A stretch of 30,514 bases of DNA. It comes from a virus. Below the pieces are notes generated by a model. That model made no database searches. It was not told the origin of the DNA and saw only the letters and a program-made list of their open reading frames with translations. A program made the translations under genes and the position numbers. The stretch is from IMG/VR virus record IMGVR_UViG_3300035698_010304, positions 1-30,514 of that record; one strand, 5' to 3'. Below are positions 23,748 through 29,940 of the stretch, one piece after another (the stretch's first letter is position 1; each line of letters starts with the position of its first letter).

Positions 23748-25489
23748 GCGGTTTCCTCGAGCAAGAACCGATCGGTTGGCGCCTCGCTATAGAGCGTGAG
23801 CGATTTCATGCTCACACCCTCGAGGCCGCCCTCAGACATAAGTTTGATCAATGTGTTCTCGCTGAACGGCAGATAGGTGCGCGCGGCCGAGTTATAATTC
23901 GAGGATCCGCGGAGCGTGACCTGGTAATCGCCATCGCTAAAACGCGCACCGAAACCCATATTGACATCATCGGTTGTGCCGACGGAATTCATTGACGTGT
24001 ACAGCTCATCCGATCCGCCGGCCCGGTATCGGTGCGACATCTTTTGAAATTGCTCGCGGTAATAATTGATATAATTATTGCCGTCGTTCGAGAACAGGAT
24101 CGCCGATCGATAGGTGTCTTGCGTGTATTCGTAATTCAGACCCTTGATCACAAATCCCATGATCGCGCCGACCGGCGACGCCAGCCGGTAATCCGTTGCA
24201 GCGATCGCGGCCGCGGCGCCGAACGTCGGAACAAAGACGCCGGAATCGTCGTGGAGCGTCGTCAGGCTCGGCCAGCCCGCATATGCATATGCGCTCGCCG
24301 AGATTGTGCCGGATCCATCCGAGCACGCATAGAAAATCGGCTGGAAATATGTCCCCGTGCTCGAAACCGTGAAGGTTTTAGAACGCAGCGTGAAGCCGTC
24401 GCCGAGATCAACATTGCGCGTACTGGCAACAACGACCGTGAAATCCGAAGCGGAATCGATGCAGTCGGCGCCCGTGCCGACTGTGCCATCCTTTGTGACG
24501 ACGCTAAACGTATAGGTTCCGGCCGTCGTGATACTCGAGCCCGTCCAGACCGTGCGGCCGCCGGTTGTTCCGTCGGATGTAAACCGCGACATCGATAAAA
24601 GTCCGTCAGGGCCGGCGAGGTTCCCGTCGAGCGTGCTGATCCCGCTCTGGTGCGTATAGCCGGCATCGTCCATGTCCTGCGATGCCGTCACCAGATTTGT
24701 AAACGGCGGCGGCGCGTATAGCCGGCGATTTGTGCCGTCAGGGTCGCACAACCACATCGGCGCGTAATAGGCGCCGCCGACGGCCTCGAGCCATCCGGAA
24801 TGATCCGGGCCGCGCTGGACCCGCGCCGCGTGTATTTTGAATGCCGGCAGATCCGCGCCGCTATACGTGTGCGAATTATCAACCGCCGCCGCGCCGACAT
24901 CGAAGGTTTTGGAGCCCGTCGATGTCGCTGTGACCACTATCTCGCAACGGTAAAGCCCGGCCGAAATCTCCGTGATCGAGCAACTGTCATGCGTGCCGCC
25001 CTTCGTGCCCAGGGTGCCGGCCGCGATGTTAAAATATGATCGCGATGTTGAGGCCGCGTTTGTCGTGAAATAGACAAAATCCCGATCGGCCGCCTCGATC
25101 AAGAATGAAAAATTGTATGTTTCGCCGGATACGGCCGCAAAAAACGCCTCGATCAAATGCGTGCTTGTCTCGGTATCATCCTCAACAAAAATCTGTGTTT
25201 GCTGGCCGCCCTCGAGCGCCGCGGCGCCCTTTGCTCCCCGGATCGCCGCCCATCCGGATTCCTGCGCGCTGCTATCCGTGACCAGGTTGTGATCCGACCA
25301 GACCAGAACGCCGGCCGAATTCCAGACCATCGCCGTTGACGCGGTAACATTTGTCAGAACATCCCGCAGAGCTTCCGGGCTCATCGTCGCGAAATCGAGA
25401 TCGAGCAAAGATCCGCCGGCCGAATCGATAACGCTGCGCGTTATGCCACCAACGGAATTACCGCAAATGATCGGCCGGATATTGCTCAC
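23744..25489 (-). CDS. Large beta-rich protein with carbohydrate-binding/lectin-like modules
   Basis: 581 aa from GTG 25489, which overlaps the upstream stop as GTGA. It appears to have two CBM-like jelly-roll modules (about residues 70-225, 'FFAAVSGETYNFSFLIEA', 'SAGLYRCEIVVTATSTG', and about 250-400, 'TNLVTASQDMDDAGY', 'TTAGTYTFSVVTKDG') and a concanavalin/LamG-like C-terminal domain (about 410-575, 'MGFVIKGLNYEYTQDTYRSAILF'). These recur in phage surface proteins and bind sugars. It sits between TerL and portal rather than with the tail fibre, so a head-surface fibre or decoration is likelier than a tail spike. The domain calls are by pattern. Confidence 0.75.
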   Translation of the reverse strand: MSNIRPIICGNSVGGITRSVIDSAGGSLLDLDFATMSPEALRDVLTNVTASTAMVWNSAGVLVWSDHNLVTDSSAQESGWAAIRGAKGAAALEGGQQTQIFVEDDTETSTHLIEAFFAAVSGETYNFSFLIEAADRDFVYFTTNAASTSRSYFNIAAGTLGTKGGTHDSCSITEISAGLYRCEIVVTATSTGSKTFDVGAAAVDNSHTYSGADLPAFKIHAARVQRGPDHSGWLEAVGGAYYAPMWLCDPDGTNRRLYAPPPFTNLVTASQDMDDAGYTHQSGISTLDGNLAGPDGLLSMSRFTSDGTTGGRTVWTGSSITTAGTYTFSVVTKDGTVGTGADCIDSASDFTVVVASTRNVDLGDGFTLRSKTFTVSSTGTYFQPIFYACSDGSGTISASAYAYAGWPSLTTLHDDSGVFVPTFGAAAAIAATDYRLASPVGAIMGFVIKGLNYEYTQDTYRSAILFSNDGNNYINYYREQFQKMSHRYRAGGSDELYTSMNSVGTTDDVNMGFGARFSDGDYQVTLRGSSNYNSAARTYLPFSENTLIKLMSEGGLEGVSMKSLTLYSEAPTDRFLLEETA

Positions 25490-25755
25490 TGCGAGAGGCG
25501 CCCCAGGATCGTTCCGCTCGAATACGCCGTGCAATTCAGGCGGTACAGGACATCGATCTCCGGCTCCTCGCCGGATTTCTGTACATCCGCCGCCCACGAA
25601 TCGACAAAGTACCAGGTCGTTCCGTCAAACGACCGCTCGAGCGCGACCGTGCCGGCACCGAAGCCGCTTAGACCGACGTTAAATTTTCCATGAAGCCGGA
25701 CGGGCTGACCCGTCGCAACGCCCGTGAATGTATCAGTATTTTTTGCCAGGCTCAC
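25486..25755 (-). CDS. Small beta-strand protein, possible head accessory protein
   Basis: 89 aa from GTG 25755, one base after the previous stop. The sequence is beta-rich: 'GQPVRLHGKFNVGLSGFGAGTVALERSFDGTTWYFV' and 'EEPEIDVLYRLNCTAYSSGTI'. The 'LERSFDGTTW' block occurs in small phage proteins near head genes. It may be a decoration or stabilising protein. It is coupled to the lectin-like gene through GTGA. Confidence 0.7.
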   Translation of the reverse strand: MSLAKNTDTFTGVATGQPVRLHGKFNVGLSGFGAGTVALERSFDGTTWYFVDSWAADVQKSGEEPEIDVLYRLNCTAYSSGTILGRLSQ

Positions 25756-25756
25756 G

Positions 25757-25963
25757 TCAGGCTCCCATCGCTGTTTTCAGATTGGTGTTCGCCGGCGCCG
25801 TGATCCCGGTTCCGCCGGTGAGAAGATTGCCGGCCGCGCCGCGGCTTTTGCGCTGTGCAATAACTTCTTTGCGCCTGGCTTCTTCGATCGCCGGATCTTC
25901 CCGTGTCGGGATCGGATCCTCCCTGGGGAGTGCTGGCGCCGCGCCGCCGAATATGCCGCTCAT
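25757..25963 (-). CDS. Small phage protein with LTGGTG motif
   Basis: 68 aa, starting in an ATGA overlap with the gene upstream. It has a Pro-rich N-terminus 'IFGGAAPALPREDP', a basic helix 'IEEARRKEVIAQRKSRG' and then 'NLLTGGTGITAPA'. This plan (Pro-rich start, charged helix, L-T-G-G) recurs in tiny proteins of podophage head regions. The function is unknown. Confidence 0.75.
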   Translation of the reverse strand: MSGIFGGAAPALPREDPIPTREDPAIEEARRKEVIAQRKSRGAAGNLLTGGTGITAPANTNLKTAMGA

Positions 25964-26223
25964 GCTTTAGACCCACCCAAAAGTTTCGCGCCGGCGCCGT
26001 CTGTCGATTTGGTCAGCAACCTAGCCACTGGCTCTGCCGTTCTCTTTTTCGCTTCCTGCTCGATCGCGTCCGGTTCCTTGAGAAGCGCCGCGGGATCCAG
26101 CAACTTTCCGACCGGGCCGCCGATTTTGCGCGAAAGTGCGCCGGCGGGATCAAGAAATTGACCGATCCCGGTTTTTGGCGCGAGAGCGCCGATCGGGTTA
26201 GCGATTACATCGAGGCCGGTCAT
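25960..26223 (-). CDS. Small hypothetical phage protein
   Basis: 87 aa. The hydrophobic/Pro N-terminal half has repeated 'DPxGAL'-like blocks ('ANPIGALAPKTGIG', 'LDPAGALSRKIGGPVGKLLDPAALL'), followed by an acidic helix. It is coupled to the next gene by ATGA. The Shine-Dalgarno is weak. Its place in the TerL-portal gap with other tiny genes suggests a head component, not proven. Confidence 0.65.
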   Translation of the reverse strand: MTGLDVIANPIGALAPKTGIGQFLDPAGALSRKIGGPVGKLLDPAALLKEPDAIEQEAKKRTAEPVARLLTKSTDGAGAKLLGGSKA

Positions 26224-26266
26224 AGCGGCAGACTATGCGGGAGATACGCCGGATCAGTTAGCGCCT

Positions 26267-26285
26267 AGATGTTCACTGAACATCT
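26267..26285. repeat. 19-bp perfect palindrome at a gene end
   Basis: AGATGTTCA-C-TGAACATCT spans the stop codon of the small gene ending at 26273. On the plus strand it is followed by TTTATTATTTGG, a T-rich tail. It could fold as a 7-bp stem with 5-base loop and act as a terminator for antisense transcription, or be a dimeric repressor site. Confidence 0.55.
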
Positions 26286-26527
26286 TTTATTATTTGGATC
26301 CGAATCTCGCGGTAATAAACTGCGGTTTCGCTCGCGCGGCCGTCGGCCCTGGGAGCGCCACCGGCGGCCCGCCAATACTTCGATAATTGCGTCCGGCCGA
26401 GCTCATAACGGACCTCGAGCACCTTCCAGGGGACCGGGACCGGCTCCGATCGCGCGACCAGGAGCTCAAGCCCCAGGCGCTCGACCTGGCGCGCGCTCAA
26501 CTTAACGCCCGCCACGGGCGCCCCCAT
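26273..26527 (-). CDS. Small protein with HTH-like segment, after TerL
   Basis: 84 aa from ATG 26527, preceded by AAGGCGG; it overlaps the TerL 3' end by 26 bases. The segment 'VPVPWKVLEVRYELGRTQLSKYWRAAGG' (about residues 28-55) has the spacing of a helix-turn-helix, but I do not recognise a family. The longer frame to 26698 only shadows TerL. The rest is basic (net positive). A DNA- or procapsid-associated role would fit, inferred from composition and position. Confidence 0.6.
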   Translation of the reverse strand: MGAPVAGVKLSARQVERLGLELLVARSEPVPVPWKVLEVRYELGRTQLSKYWRAAGGAPRADGRASETAVYYREIRIQIIKDVQ

Positions 26528-28016
26528 AAGCCGCCTTAGCGCGACCAGGACGGCCGCGGCGTTTATCCCGGTCAGTGCGCCCCTTGATGTCAGAATACGC
26601 ACCACCACCCAGGAGGCCATATTGCAGGGCATCTTGCGGGTGAGAATGAGGGTTCTTGTCCGGCGCCTCATGGAATCGCGCGATCCCGTCGCCGCCAACG
26701 GTACCGACTTTTTTATATTTGTATCCGCTGATAAATCCAGCGCGGAGCGTCTTGCAGCGCCGGCCCAGGATCAAGCCCGGCTGGCCGTCGATCAATTCCT
26801 GCAATGGCTGGCGCACGGCCTCGAGGCGCTCCGCCAGGGAGTTATTGCCTGGCGCCGGCCGGAAGCGGATCCCGCTCGAGCGGCTTACCTGGTCGATCCA
26901 GGAGAATTCATCGAGATCGCCAGCGTATTTCGCCGCCGGATCCGCCCATCCGATAAATTGCTCCTCCTCGGCCCGGCGCCGCCCGTCGGCATCGCGCGCA
27001 TCCTGGATCCGGTGATCGGGGAAACGCTCGGCCGCAAACCGGGCGATATCCTTTCCGAATTGCTTGCCGCCGACGCCCTCGCCGATCAGCTCATCCAGGA
27101 TATACCAGGTACCGTTCACCTGGCGTTGCATGAAGATTGCCGCCGGCGTTCTACCGGCATCGGCGCCGACGGTAATCGGCCGCATCGGATTCGGCTTGAG
27201 CTCCTGGTCGACATAGTGCAGCCGCGGATCGAATTGCGGAAAGACCGGCTTGCCCTCGCGGGAATACCCGATCTTGTTGTCGATCATGCGGCGCACATAC
27301 CAATCTTCGGCGCCGGCCGCGGCCTCCTCGTAATAGCCCTCGGGCAGATTATCGAGGTTCTCGGCTCCTGGATCCCGCCCGCCTGGCTGGATGTAGAGCT
27401 CGAAATTATCAGGCTTTTCCTCGAAAAACCGCCGGTAGATAAAATTGTCCTCATTCGGCGCGTTGAAATCCAGCCAGATCCCGCGCCAGTTATCTGGATG
27501 CCCGTGCGATTTGATATCGGGATACCGACCCAGGCGGCCATTCACGAAATCGAGCACGTCCGGCGAGAGCGTATCGGCCTCGTTCAGATAGGCGCCGGTA
27601 CCTTCCCACCCGCGCATGACCTCCTCAACCGCGTTATCCCCGATCCCTATGAATTCGATCAGAACCTCGATCACCTCGCCCTTCCAATCCAGGCGGATTT
27701 TGTGCTTTGCCGGCTCGCCATGCTTACCGCCGGTGAAGGATCCAACGCTCGGCGGCACCCACTTGTGCCAAGAGGGGATCGTGGTCCGTTCCAGGTTCCG
27801 GATCGTGTCCCGGATCACCGCGAATTTTCCCCGTTTGATCCCGTCGATCTTGCTCGGATGTTGCTGGATCGTGCGATAGATACATTGAAACAACGCGCAA
27901 ATAGTTTTTCCGGATCCGATAGGCCCCATGATCGCCCTCACGCGGGCGTTAGAGGTCATAAACCGGACCAGCGTCTCGCCCGAAGGCTCATAATTGAGAT
28001 TGATTCCCTGGCTCAT
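26502..28016 (-). CDS. terL: Terminase large subunit
   Basis: 504 aa from ATG 28016; GAGGGGGGT lies 5 bases upstream, favouring it over GTG 28022. The ATPase domain has Walker A 'GPIGSGKT' (31-38), a Walker B region 'YLNEAD' (143-148) and the 'RGWEGTGAYLNE' block. The nuclease domain carries Asp286 ('VGADAGRTPA') and Asp462 ('HPQDALQY'). It translocates DNA into procapsids through the portal and cuts the concatemer. The C-terminus is Arg/Gly-rich ('RGRPGRAKAAYGGARGGR'), overlapping the next gene. The size (504 aa) is slightly shorter than T7 gp19 (586 aa). Confidence 0.95.
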   Translation of the reverse strand: MSQGINLNYEPSGETLVRFMTSNARVRAIMGPIGSGKTICALFQCIYRTIQQHPSKIDGIKRGKFAVIRDTIRNLERTTIPSWHKWVPPSVGSFTGGKHGEPAKHKIRLDWKGEVIEVLIEFIGIGDNAVEEVMRGWEGTGAYLNEADTLSPDVLDFVNGRLGRYPDIKSHGHPDNWRGIWLDFNAPNEDNFIYRRFFEEKPDNFELYIQPGGRDPGAENLDNLPEGYYEEAAAGAEDWYVRRMIDNKIGYSREGKPVFPQFDPRLHYVDQELKPNPMRPITVGADAGRTPAAIFMQRQVNGTWYILDELIGEGVGGKQFGKDIARFAAERFPDHRIQDARDADGRRRAEEEQFIGWADPAAKYAGDLDEFSWIDQVSRSSGIRFRPAPGNNSLAERLEAVRQPLQELIDGQPGLILGRRCKTLRAGFISGYKYKKVGTVGGDGIARFHEAPDKNPHSHPQDALQYGLLGGGAYSDIKGRTDRDKRRGRPGRAKAAYGGARGGR

Positions 28017-28055
28017 AACCACCCCCCTCGCGCGCGCCGCTCGGCGCCCGGCCCC

Positions 28056-28250
28056 CTAGACATCCACCAGCTCATCAGTGCGGCACGTAGGGCAACGCGA
28101 CGGATGCACCTGCCACCCGGCATCGTGCATCGCACGGTGCACGGCATCGACCGTATCCCCTTCGAATTCTTGTCCCGTCAGACACCCATCCACATCGCAA
28201 TTCAGATATGAAACCCAGGTGCCGGCGCCCTCCGGCTTGATCGACATCAT
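28056..28250 (-). CDS. Small two-Cys-pair (zinc-ribbon-like) protein
   Basis: 64 aa from ATG 28250, which overlaps the stop of the previous gene (ATGATG) and follows GGAAAGGGGG. It contains C-x5-C ('CDVDGC' region) and C-x2-C ('CPTC') pairs that could bind one zinc ion, with a His-containing helix between ('AVHRAMHDAGW'). It may bind nucleic acid or protein. It lies 39 bases before TerL, between packaging genes. Confidence 0.7.
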   Translation of the reverse strand: MMSIKPEGAGTWVSYLNCDVDGCLTGQEFEGDTVDAVHRAMHDAGWQVHPSRCPTCRTDELVDV

Positions 28251-28762
28251 CGCGGCCCCCCTTTCCATTTGCCAGGGATCGAGCGATCACTCCACCAGGC
28301 GAACCGGCGCCGCCTGGCATCGAGCACCCGGTCCCCAAATCCCCGACCCTCACCCCGGCCCTTGCCGACGGGGAAAACTTTACGGATTTTTTTAGACCCT
28401 TTTCGAATTTTGCTGAAAACAATCCGCACCGCCCCCCATACGATTTCGGGCGCCGCGGCTTTTCGGGGTACCCCCCTCGCTTTTTTTCCTAGAGAGGCTC
28501 GCCGGATCCGAACATTGTTGATCGCGCCAGGCGCGAGGCTCATCGGCCCAAGCGGCTCGACCGTCACGCCGACCAGGCCACCATCCCGAACCAGGGCGCG
28601 ATCGAGCATCCGATCGGTCCGATCGATCTCGGCCTGGCGCTCTACCCGCTGATTGATGATCAGCTGCCAGGGGGCCGTCGCAACCGCAGAATTCCAACGG
28701 TTACGGGCATTTTGTCCGAGGCGGCGATGTCCGAGTTTCATCTTTCCAGTTCTACAAGTCAT
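28247..28762 (-). CDS. Basic hypothetical protein between TerS-like and zinc-ribbon genes
   Basis: 171 aa. Both ends overlap neighbours as ATGA, which is the best evidence that it is real. The N-terminal half ('NSAVATAPWQLIINQRVERQAEIDRTDRMLDRALVRDGGLVGVTVEPLGPMSLAPGAINNVRIRR') looks ordinary. The C-terminal half is extremely basic (K/R runs, 'KIRKGSKKIRKVF') and coincides with homopolymers (A7 and G6 runs near 28470-28490, A7 near 28386), so a frameshift or a shorter real product is possible. No family recognised. Confidence 0.55.
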   Translation of the reverse strand: MTCRTGKMKLGHRRLGQNARNRWNSAVATAPWQLIINQRVERQAEIDRTDRMLDRALVRDGGLVGVTVEPLGPMSLAPGAINNVRIRRASLGKKARGVPRKAAAPEIVWGAVRIVFSKIRKGSKKIRKVFPVGKGRGEGRGFGDRVLDARRRRFAWWSDRSIPGKWKGGPR

Positions 28763-29295
28763 TGATTTTCCTCATCATTTTCAATCTGTTCATGTGGCAC
28801 ATCGAGGATCCGGATCTCGCCCTCTCCCGCCTGGGAATCGATGGAATGCGCCAGGCTCGCCGGCACCGCCAGATTGAGAACCACCAGGCCATCCTTGCCG
28901 GCATCGATCGCGATCGGCTGTTTTTGATGCAGATACGGCGCGAGCTCTTTCCTCGCCCACTGCTGGCGCTCCCAGATATCCAGGGCTTTGCACCCGAGCT
29001 GGATGGCCAAATCCTTGCATTCCTCGATCGACATCACCGAGATCTCGGCGAGTCCCTCGAGCGGCGACGTGTACCTGGCCAAAAGGAATTCGGTCCATTC
29101 CTCGGTTCTTTTATTTTTAGATCCAGGCGGCCGGCCCTTTCCTGACGGAGCCGGGACTCCCCCGGGATTTGGACCCTGATCGGCCGCCTGGTGATCATCC
29201 AGGAGCGGCAGCTGCTCGGCATCATCACCAGGAGGCGCACCTGGACCGCCGAGATCATCGATCGCCGTCTGAATTCCGGCCTTTTGATCCTGCAT
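28759..29295 (-). CDS. GRPPGSKNK-motif protein, terminase small-subunit candidate
   Basis: 178 aa. ATG 29295 follows AAGGG at 10 bases. A disordered acidic/Pro N-terminus (1-50) leads to 'GKGRPPGSKNK' (about 52-62), a minor-groove (AT-hook-like) motif common at the front of phage DNA-binding proteins. A helical domain follows ('WTEFLLARYTSPLEGLAEI', 'KALDIWERQQWARKELAPYLHQKQP'), then a beta strand and acidic tail. As the first gene of the late operon, just before TerL, it may be the small terminase that recognises packaging sites. That role is inferred from position and the motif. Confidence 0.75.
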   Translation of the reverse strand: MQDQKAGIQTAIDDLGGPGAPPGDDAEQLPLLDDHQAADQGPNPGGVPAPSGKGRPPGSKNKRTEEWTEFLLARYTSPLEGLAEISVMSIEECKDLAIQLGCKALDIWERQQWARKELAPYLHQKQPIAIDAGKDGLVVLNLAVPASLAHSIDSQAGEGEIRILDVPHEQIENDEENQ

Positions 29296-29343
29296 CGGTG
29301 TTTAACCCTTATATTTTAATGACTTAGCGCTGAAATTGGGTGC

Positions 29344-29699
29344 TGCAACGGCCACTGATGCAGACCTGTTGCAGCAATACAACTCTATAACCCTTTGAAG
29401 TATAAAGGTAATTAGATGTGAAGGTGGTTGCTGCAACGCTGCAACGGTATACACACCTGTATACATGCGCGCACACACACACGCGCACATGTGTGAGCAA
29501 ATGGCCGTTGCAGCGTTGCAGCGTTGCAGCAACCCTCAAACCCGCAGCTTTCCGCCATCCCGCTGCAACAATCGCTGCAACAAACCTGCAACAATTGCCG
29601 TTGCAGCGGCCGTTCTGCGAAATCTGATTGAAATTTAGGGTCGGGGTAAAGGGCATGATTTGGCTTTCGAGAGAGATCAAAGGGCGCCGCTGCGTTGCA
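29344..29699. repeat. Twelve TGCAAC/GTTGCA motifs in clusters (iteron-like)
   Basis: TGCAAC starts at 29344, 29432, 29440, 29564, 29576 and 29587; GTTGCA starts at 29368, 29507, 29515, 29523, 29600 and 29694. Most are extended to GCTGCAAC/GTTGCAGC. Spacings are 8 bp in two clusters (three perfect tandem CGTTGCAG units at 29506-29529) and 11-12 bp in a third. This resembles iterons or a cooperative regulator's sites. Confidence 0.85.
29430..29522. repeat. 18-bp perfect inverted repeat with nested palindromes
   Basis: Arms 29430-29447 and 29505-29522 are perfectly complementary, 57 bases apart. Between them lie a TATACA/TGTATA pair and a TGCGCG/CGCGCA pair around a (CA)n tract. The segment could extrude as a branched cruciform, and the alternating purine-pyrimidine tract could take a Z-like form. 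Confidence 0.8.
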
Positions 29700-29721
29700 G
29701 CGCCGACGTTATTTTAAGAGA

Positions 29722-29940
29722 TCAGGTAGGTGCGGCAGACCGCTGCTTGAAGATTATTGCGTTCAATTCAGTGAGGCGCGCCTGGTACGCCTCCACCATC
29801 GCCCGGCCGCGATCGTCATCGCCGAGCCCCTGGGCATCGAGCTTGATGTCGAACGATGTCAGCGCGACCCGCACAGTCATTGCCTGGGCTATCGTGAGGA
29901 GTTCGCCGTTAATAATGATCCTCGGTTCGTCCTCGGTCAC
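29722..29940 (-). CDS. Small 72-aa phage protein, GTG start
   Basis: 72 aa starting at GTG 29940, which overlaps the upstream stop as GTGA; the upstream extension of the frame is Arg/Gly noise. The pattern 'RIIINGELLTIAQAMTVRVALTSF', then 'LGDDDRGRAMVEAYQARLTELNAI' is a short beta hairpin plus two helices. I believe similar small proteins exist in other alphaproteobacterial phages, but no function is known. It lies last before the TGCAAC array, so a role in binding it is a guess. Confidence 0.75.
   Translation of the reverse strand: MTEDEPRIIINGELLTIAQAMTVRVALTSFDIKLDAQGLGDDDRGRAMVEAYQARLTELNAIIFKQRSAAPT

Larger units (their letters stand above)
29302..29721. promoter_or_regulatory. Non-coding control region / candidate replication origin
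   Basis: A 420-base gap separates the right-hand genes from the late operon. It contains AT-rich segments (29301-29340 and 29368-29425), the TGCAAC array, a large inverted repeat and a CA-rich alternating tract (29461-29495). No DnaA-box consensus is visible. The open frames crossing it are low-complexity Cys/Ala reading of the repeats and are not genes. Origin, late promoter region or both are possible. Confidence 0.55.

Noticed and set aside
26622-28211. 529-codon open frame on the plus strand
   Set aside because: It is antisense to the large terminase and the zinc-ribbon gene; no recognisable domain.
29302-29680. Cys/Ala-rich open frame through the repeat region
   Set aside because: The residues simply read the TGCAAC repeats and CA tract; no ribosome site or protein-like pattern.
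29344-29699. CRISPR array
   Set aside because: Repeats are only 6-8 bases, in both orientations and with irregular short spacing, without spacers of constant length or cas genes.
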